Both the position numbers and the translations under genes were made by a program. Source: Ascaphus truei (lineage: Eukaryota > Chordata > Amphibia > Anura > Ascaphidae). From it: a DNA stretch of 64,000 nucleotides. This document shows positions 57,766 to 64,000 of the stretch, in pieces. The stretch lies in assembly GCA_036426205.1 (NCBI GenBank), contig CM071570.1, positions 5,637,562 to 5,701,561 on the forward strand, read 5' to 3'. Position 1 is the first letter of the stretch; each line of letters opens with the position of its first letter. Under the pieces are notes generated by a model, which saw only the letters and a program-made list of their open reading frames with translations, was not told where the DNA came from and searched no databases.

Positions 57766-58440
57766 TAACCTGTACGGCTGACTGTGTGTAGCTGAGAGTT
57801 GTGTGGCGTGATTGACTAGCTGAGTCACTAGATCAAAATATTCCAATTAAATCCAATGTACTCTGTATGAAATTGGTATTAGGTGAAGTGGGTATACTGT
57901 ATATTACCATGCTGGCAGTCACTCCGGTCATCTTCAAATATTTAGAAAAGATACAAAAAAAAAACAAAAAAATACCTTCATACCAATATAAAAGATAATC
58001 TAAATATACCAGTCTGACACCGGGGAAAGAGAGACAATGTTTCAGGCTAAAATCGGTCCTTTGTCAAGAGTCTTGACTGTGAAGACACTTAAAAAATGTT
58101 TGAAGTTATTTTTATACATACACATGTATAGCAAATAATTTGTCTGTGGCAAGTTTGTTGGATGTTATATATGTCCAATACAAATATGATTTCACATAAA
58201 ATAGAATGAGTGATGTCTTTATTTTTCCTTTTGATGTGACACGTCCCTTCATCTTTTCATAATGACCATTAAACTCATGTCCCATCTTCCATTCATTATT
58301 TTTAAATACCGACCTCAAAATCATTCTTTAAGAAAAAAAAAAGTACAACACGAGATGGATTAATAACAACAAGATGCCAGACTAAGGTTCTCTGTGTGTA
58401 TCCCGGTTTTGCCGAATTTTCTTCCATTCATAGAATTATG
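57766..58440. other. Unassigned, with a GAAAC-containing hairpin
   Basis: On the minus strand near 58,070-58,030, TTGACAAAGGACCGATTTTA is followed by GCCTGAAACATTGTC. It resembles the hammerhead-like layout but lacks the CTGANGA core. Confidence 0.3.
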
Positions 58441-59528
58441 TGTAGCCCCCTTTCCCTATACCTAATGGAACTACGCGGGTAACCACGCATGCTGCTATAT
58501 CTGTCTGCTCCCAGGAGGCCTAAGCCTCCGCCTCTGGGAGCCTGGGGTGAGCTCTTTCTCCTTGCAGTGCAGCGCCTCCACCTATGAGGGATTCCAGCGT
58601 TGACGGTGTAACCCCTCACAGGAACCGATATACAGTAGTAAGTAATACACCACACAATGTATATAACTAAGGTTTACTGTACACACATACTAATACAGAT
58701 AACACAATAAATGGGTACCCACAGTATAAACCCAGTGACCCAACACGTGGAGGTTCCCCCAAAGCACTGAGGGTGCAGTGGCACCAATACCCCTGGTGTC
58801 CTGCCAGAGCAATTCCCACCCAAATGTGAGGTAGCGCTACCCCCTGTAGATGTAGGTACACATTGGGTACCTGCCTGGGTACTTCAGTACCCAGGTGCTG
58901 CTTGGCGTAATGAGTTGGAGCGGGTCCCACATAGCGGGTCCTACAACACAAATCCCCTCTCTCCTAAAGTGTCCGGATCCTCCTCGCATTGTGAGCTCCA
59001 GCTTGGGGGGGGAGGGGGTCACACAATGTCTCTGAATCCTGTGACCTGGTCCCAGACCACTGCGTGGCTGTCTGGTCACCGGTGCAGGAATAACAATAAG
59101 GGGAAGAGTCCATATCTGGGGCCTTCCTTACAACACTCCTCTACTATGGCTCAGGGCTTGACTGGGGCCTAGGGGCAAGATCTAGGCCTAGGCCAGGAAG
59201 CACTGCTCTCTGGACACTATCTTCCTCTTTGCCTCCTCTGCCTCACTGCTTTCTGCACGTGGAGGATATCACGTCCTTCCTGCCTGCGCGAATCCCATTG
59301 GCCCCATGTCGGCAGTCCCTCCCTCTAGGGATTCTGGGACATGTAGGTCCGCTATACTCAATGCAGAGCCATTCTAAGATGGCCGCCGCCTCCTCCTCCA
59401 GTGCACGGGTGCCTCATCGCATGCGCGACTCACAAAATGGCCGCCCCACACTCCCGATCTCGCGGAGCTCATGGCAATAGCCGAGTAGCTTCCCCGCACA
59501 GGAGGCAGGGTAAGGGGACTCTGCTACA
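58441..59528 (+). mobile_element. 1.09-kb solo LTR
   Basis: Begins TGTAGCCCCC and ends CTCTGCTACA, giving TG...CA ends. Flanks TATG/TAGG are compatible with a mutated 4-bp duplication. Shares CAGTGCAGCGCCTCCACC and the CCCCCAAAG block with the other two copies. No internal retroviral genes adjoin it. Confidence 0.75.
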
Positions 59529-61173
59529 TAGGTTACCACACATGGATTTATTAATCTGATATTACACACAGTCGTAATGGAAATCCTACTTCAATAGATA
59601 TTAGACTTCTTGGAAATTGGTCAACAATGGCGGTTTATGAGTTTGTGACAGGAATCCTGAGAGTGAATTCTTTACTAAAAATACTTTCCCCCCGGTGTAC
59701 TCTGCCCTCTCCGTGGGCCTTTAAAAATTCCTTTGATATCACTGGCCGTTGCAGAATGAGTCTGGTTAAGCATCGCAAAGAGTTAAAGGATGTAGTGACT
59801 CATCGGGGGATTTTAGGAGTGCTGAATGGTTCCAGGTGATGATTTGGAATACACATACAAGTAACATTTAGAAAAAGGCTCAGACCGCTGCTATTTTAAA
59901 GAGAACAATATGGGCTTTTTGTCAGCTTCAGAGTTGAACAAGCAGGGCTTTTCATTATTTCAATAAAATAAAAACAGACGCTGAAGGAAAGGAAAAAAAA
60001 AAAAACCTGGCTTGGTTAAGTGTTTTTAAAGACCGTGCACACTACATAAACTCTCCGGTGAGTCACGAATTTAGTTTCATTTTGAATTACAGACGTTTGA
60101 GGCGGTAGTAGGATCTTACAATAACCGAAGCAAGATTCTGAGCAGATAATATGGATGGTCAGGTACATATAAACAGATATTCAGTTCGGACGTTACTGAT
60201 AAGGCAAGTTACAGAGGCATAGTAGTCATCATTGAACCCGTTAACGCTGAAGTGTTATTTAACCGTAGTGCTATTGATAACAATGGTTAGGGAGATAACA
60301 CACGTGTTACTGCATTTAACGCATTGTTTTGTGCGTTAACGGAGTAATAATGTCTGCCACATTTGTGTATTCTCTGTAGTAATATATGTTCCTGAAATGT
60401 CATGGAAATTAATTTTTGTCCCATACAACTGCAATGGTTAATGACATCCCAACGCTTCTGACACGATTCCACCACGGGAAATGGTAATGACTGACAGGAA
60501 CATGATATAAACATGACATTTTGCTATGGCTATAGTACACCCAATTTGGTAAAGCAGCAAACTGAACATCTTTCTTTTTTTTAATGAGTCAATGGCAATT
60601 CCATGTTATTACCTCTTAGGCTACTGAGAATAGACTTCAACAACTCCCTTACTGGTGAGCTAATCTTCTATGGTACCTTCAATGCACCCCTATAACCCAA
60701 AGACCCTTTCCTTAATCATTTACTCAAAGTCTCTGCCAGACAAAGAAGGCAAAAATAGAAACACAATATTTCCAAAGACACCGACTCCCAGAGAAATGCC
60801 TGATCTAGTCCCAGTGGGAGAAGAGCATGCTGAGGTCTGAAATGGAAAAAAAAACCATAATGTCCTTCTACTCGTGTATATAATCACAATTAGAAAGGAG
60901 TCAACTTTTATTTCTGTGCTTATGCAAAATGATCTTATTCCTGCTCACACCGTACGCTGCTTACAAATACTTTGTAGGAATTTGTTTTGTAGGGTTTCCT
61001 CTGATGGGGGGTTATTTCTTGTCCTTTGTGGGGAAATCGGCTACTTGAAATGCACCATGACAATGGCAGTTACTGTACGTAAAGGACGCAGTTCAAACAG
61101 AGAACCTTTTATCCTTTGGAAATGTTTCTATAAAAGTTATCACGATTAAATGAATAGGGGTCACTCATTATAC
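59529..61173. other. Unassigned intronic sequence
   Basis: No gene or partnered repeat recognised. A short minus-strand segment ending in a gtaata donor at about 60,615 was considered and not called. Confidence 0.35.
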
Positions 61174-61289
61174 CTTCCCAGCAAAGTCATTCTGAAGTTG
61201 GATTTTGAAGCCGGTACAATAGTTTTCTTCCATGTCTGCCTCTATCTCCACTGATGTAACCTGTGGTTCCTTAAAATCTAACAACACAA
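61174..61289 (-). CDS. KIF6: Possible KIF6 upstream exon (116 nt)
   Basis: Reads 61,289 to 61,174 between a modest acceptor (tgtacagatgcag, poor pyrimidine tract) and a gtataa donor. One frame is open for 38 codons after two bases of a split codon and contains VEIEADMEENYC and KIQLQNDFAGK. From memory, human KIF6 has LEVGADM followed by a Cys and LKKLLND in the linker after the motor domain, so spacing and several residues agree. It is on the correct strand and upstream of the 23.6-kb exon. The match is partial and the intervening exons are not found, so this is tentative. Confidence 0.4.
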
Positions 61290-62159
61290 CTGCATCTGTA
61301 CATATCCATAAGTATGGTCACATATGTATTTATCTACAAACACATCTATATATATATACAAACATGAACACATTTATATGTATTGCCTTAAAAGCTGTTT
61401 AAAGCAGGACTCCAGTGTACAGTTTATGTGTCTTTAATAAGAAGTAAAAGGATGGTCTGTGATGAGAGTCACAGGCCAACCATAAGAATTGCGTTGGAGG
61501 TACACACCTGGGCAAATGAGAATGTAACTTGTTATCATTGTAATTAAAATAAGATGGCAATAATAAAATAAACCCGTGCAGTGAACAAAAATAAAAGTGT
61601 CAAAATGAAGTTAAAAACCCAGGGTAGAGCACAGATCTCAAATAGTAACCTGTTGTGGCTAACTTCAGACTGGCCAGAGAGCCTGTGCAGGTGAACAGAC
61701 AGCAAGTAGGGAAATACCCAAGATGCCAACAATAAACAGGGGCAGAAACAGAGATATACCCTATATGTTCCTTATCTGAATGTGTAAAACCTAGAGCAGG
61801 GTGTAACTGTATAACCCAGGGGTGCGCAATATTGCATTATAGCACAAAAGCACAGGTTCACAGGCTGGGAAGACAGTAACAATGTATCTATACAAAAATC
61901 ATTTTGGGGAGATTTTTTGACAAATAATAGATCTTACAAACTTCATATCAGTATCATAAGGTAGTTAATAAATAATATTCAGATAAATACAGTAAAGCAA
62001 AATTCTATGATAATAACATTTTATATTCCCCCTAGCTCTTTATTTCTGACTTAATCTATATATATATATATATATTTTTCCCCAAATAATTTTATTAGGC
62101 ATTTATACAACAGATATATATTTATTTTTTTAATTATTATTATTATTGTAACAAATTAT
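61290..62159. other. Unassigned
   Basis: AT-rich sequence with a TA run at 62,058-62,078; nothing recognised. Confidence 0.4.
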
Positions 62160-62572
62160 AATAATAACTTTATTTTATATAGCGTTTTTCTCCCAATGGG
62201 CTCAAAGCGCTTCACAATTACACGTAGGAATTTTTACAGCAACAAGGAGACTTCTGCTCCAAAGGCATGTTTGTTACATGATAGTACACAGTGGGCATAT
62301 ACTTTGTGCAGCACTCACAGAGCCCAAGTAAAAGCATTCCCTTGATTATCTTAGGCACCCAGTTCCAAGAAGATTATTAATAATAATAGTTTTTTTTCTC
62401 ACATAGTGCTGCCAGGGGAGCTTACAATCTATGTGTTTGGTGCCAGAGGCACAGGTAGATAAAGTTACTTGCACAAGGAGCTGACACCGAGAATTGAACC
62501 AGGATCCCCTGATTCAAACTCAGTGTCATGGCTTACAGAGTCAGTGTCTTCACTGAGCCGCTCCTTCTCCAT
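62160..62572 (-). mobile_element. tRNA-derived SINE composite, longest copy
   Basis: Inverted. Box B complement GAATTGAACC near 62,493; box A region AGTCAGTGTCTTCACTGAGC near 62,540. After the usual SINE tail (TTATTAATAATAATAG) it continues for about 220 bp, including GGGCTCTGTGAGTGCTGC and AAGCGCTTTGAGCCC inverted, ending near an ATATAAAATAAAG motif. The same extension is in the 25.2-kb copy. Confidence 0.75.
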
Positions 62573-62599
62573 ATACTACATACTGAACATTGACCTTTA

Positions 62600-62946
62600 G
62601 GTTATATCTCTAGTGCGAATCTGCATCCTATAAAACCGTCTCAGACAATGCCTCTGTGGAACCCTTTATGTGGATGAAACCACAAGCGTAATAGAGGAGA
62701 ATAAGTGAATACAAAAGTCTTATTAGGAATAAGTCACATATCTTCAGTTTCCGGGCACTTCCAGGAACACGGCCATACAGTGTGGCCGTTTAGAGTTCAG
62801 GCAATAGAACCAATAATTAAACCAAGACAAGGGGCTAATCGTATGAAACTGCGGAAGATAAGACAAAGGTGGATATACTGTATGAACTGGATAACATGAT
62901 ACCAAGAGGCATGAACGAGGATAAAAACTTCTCATGTTTCTTGTGA
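62600..62946 (+). pseudogene. Penelope-like element: GIY-YIG endonuclease remnant
   Basis: Translation gives CGTLYVDETT (GIY-YIG core, here GTLYV), EYKSLIRNKSH, SGHFQEHGHTVWPFRVQAIE, then RQGANRMKLRKIRQRWIY and the C-terminus YELDNMIPRGMNEDKNFSCF followed by a stop at 62,944-62,946. This is the C-terminal single-strand-cutting endonuclease of Penelope-like retroelements. At least three frameshifts and no reverse-transcriptase part, so it is a dead fragment. Confidence 0.8.
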
Positions 62947-63005
62947 GATGGTGTTCTGTGATCCAGATTATACATACCAAAAACTATTCTAAATACCAAG
63001 TCTTA

Positions 63006-64000
63006 TTTATTTATAAAATATTTTACCAGGAAGTAATACATTGAGAGTTACCTCTTGTTTTCAAGTGTGTCCTGGGCACAGAGTAAGACAAATAATACAT
63101 GGTTACAAGTACAGTTACATAAATGAACAGGGTATACATTATATACAAGACATTGCGTGCACAGTTAAAGAAAATGTATATTATGAGCGTATGAAACAGT
63201 TACAGACCAGATTAAAGTGTGAGACCGCCTTAGATTTGAAAGAACTTAAACTGGTGGTGGATGTGAGAGTCTCTGGTAGGTTGTTCCAGTTTTGGGGTGC
63301 ACGGTAGGAGAAGGAGGAACGGCCGGATACTTTGTTGAGCCTTGGGACCATGAACAGTCTTTTGGAGTCTGATCTCGGGTGATAAGTGCTACATGTGGTT
63401 GGGGTGAGGAGCTTGTTCAGATAGCTGGGTAGCTTGCCCATGAAGAATTTAAAGGCAAGACAGGAAAGGTGAACTTTGCGCCTAGACTCTAGTGATGACC
63501 AATCTAGTTCTTTGAGCATTTCGCAGTGATGTGTGTTGTAGTTGCATAGGAGAACAAAATGACAAATTGAATTCTAGAGGGTGTCAAGTTTGCTAAGGTG
63601 GGTTTGGGGTGCCGAGCCATATACTATGTCTCCATAGTCAATAATTGGCATTAGCATCTGCTGTGCAATACGCTTTCTGACCAGGAGACTTAGGGAGGAT
63701 TTGTTCCTGTAAAGTATCCCTAGTTTGGCATGGGTCTTGGTTGTCAGGGTATCAATGTGCATTCCGAATGTTAAGTGGGAGTCAAACCATAAGCCCAGGT
63801 ATTTAAAACTAGTGACAGGGGTTAGGGTGGTGTTAGCATTGGTTCTAATCAGGAGCTCAGTTGCTGAAAGCTTTAAAAATGTAGTCTTGGTCCCAAATAC
63901 CATTGTTACAGTCTTGTCAGTGTTTAAAAACAGTTTATTTTGGGAAATCCCGTTTTCGAGTCTCAAAATGTCAGACAGAAGAATGTGTTGAAGGTCAGAG
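63006..64000 (-). mobile_element. LINE family B, best-preserved C-terminal coding, runs off the window
   Basis: Inverted: the 3' end TTTATTTATAAAATATTTTA at 63,006, then the C-terminal frames. At 63,966-63,574: KLFLNTDKTVTMVFGTKTT, SFKYLGLWFDSHLTFGMHID and MLMPIIDYGDIVYGSAPQTH, the region after the catalytic YxDD of the reverse transcriptase (thumb/connection). At 63,519-63,181: LDWSSLESRRKVHL, YRAPQNWNNLPETL and LSSFKSKAVSHFNLVCNCF, typical of L2/CR1-group C-termini. One frame change separates the two. Confidence 0.9.

Noticed and set aside
58030..58070. Hammerhead motif beside GAAACATTGTC
   Set aside because: The CTGANGA core is absent and no stem I pairing is found.

Overview
The window is a gene-poor, repeat-saturated stretch of vertebrate nuclear DNA. 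The repeat community (two L2/CR1-like LINE families, a Tx1/L1-like LINE, Tc1 elements, a Penelope-like remnant, GC-rich Harbinger-type MITEs, palindromic MITEs, a tRNA-derived SINE, solo LTRs) is typical of a frog or toad genome. That assignment is inference; I cannot name the species. No bacterial or plasmid-like gene organisation is present, and most long open frames are translated repeats.

The only host gene I can support is KIF6 (kinesin family member 6), on the minus strand. Two short exons at 23,652-23,547 and 16,562-16,507 join in phase and encode the conserved coiled-coil segment containing EAFEIFKRD, then LLKQRYAEAKSLG. A third, weaker candidate lies at 61,289-61,174. The window would then be almost entirely KIF6 intron. 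I did not find the exons expected between 61.2 and 23.6 kb, nor the 3' exons.

Layout: 0.7-6.4 kb holds a LINE tail, a solo LTR, a 2.6-kb L2-like LINE carrying a MITE, and palindromic MITEs. From 9.9 to 19.0 kb come a 25-bp minisatellite, a nearly full-length but broken Tc1 element, and three long minisatellites (44-, 24- and 58-bp units) with a KIF6 exon wedged between the last two. From 20 to 32 kb there are MITEs, a SINE split by a solo LTR, and a 1.5-kb near-perfect palindrome inside a 49-bp array. From 33 to 41 kb lie a Tc1 fragment and two MITE-associated minisatellites. From 41 to 53 kb there is a dense nest: hammerhead-bearing repeats, a Tx1-like LINE split by a SINE, and a Tc1 copy split by a 3.8-kb LINE. 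From 54.7 to 57.0 kb is a GT-rich higher-order repeat. The right end has a 1.1-kb solo LTR, a SINE, a Penelope GIY-YIG remnant and another LINE running off the edge.

The most interesting signal is a set of hammerhead ribozyme motifs in repeats. A canonical core on the minus strand at 41,857-41,812 has a diverged relative at 48,482-48,439 whose outer stem carries a compensatory base-pair change. Related motifs sit back-to-back at the centre of the large palindrome near 28.05 kb.
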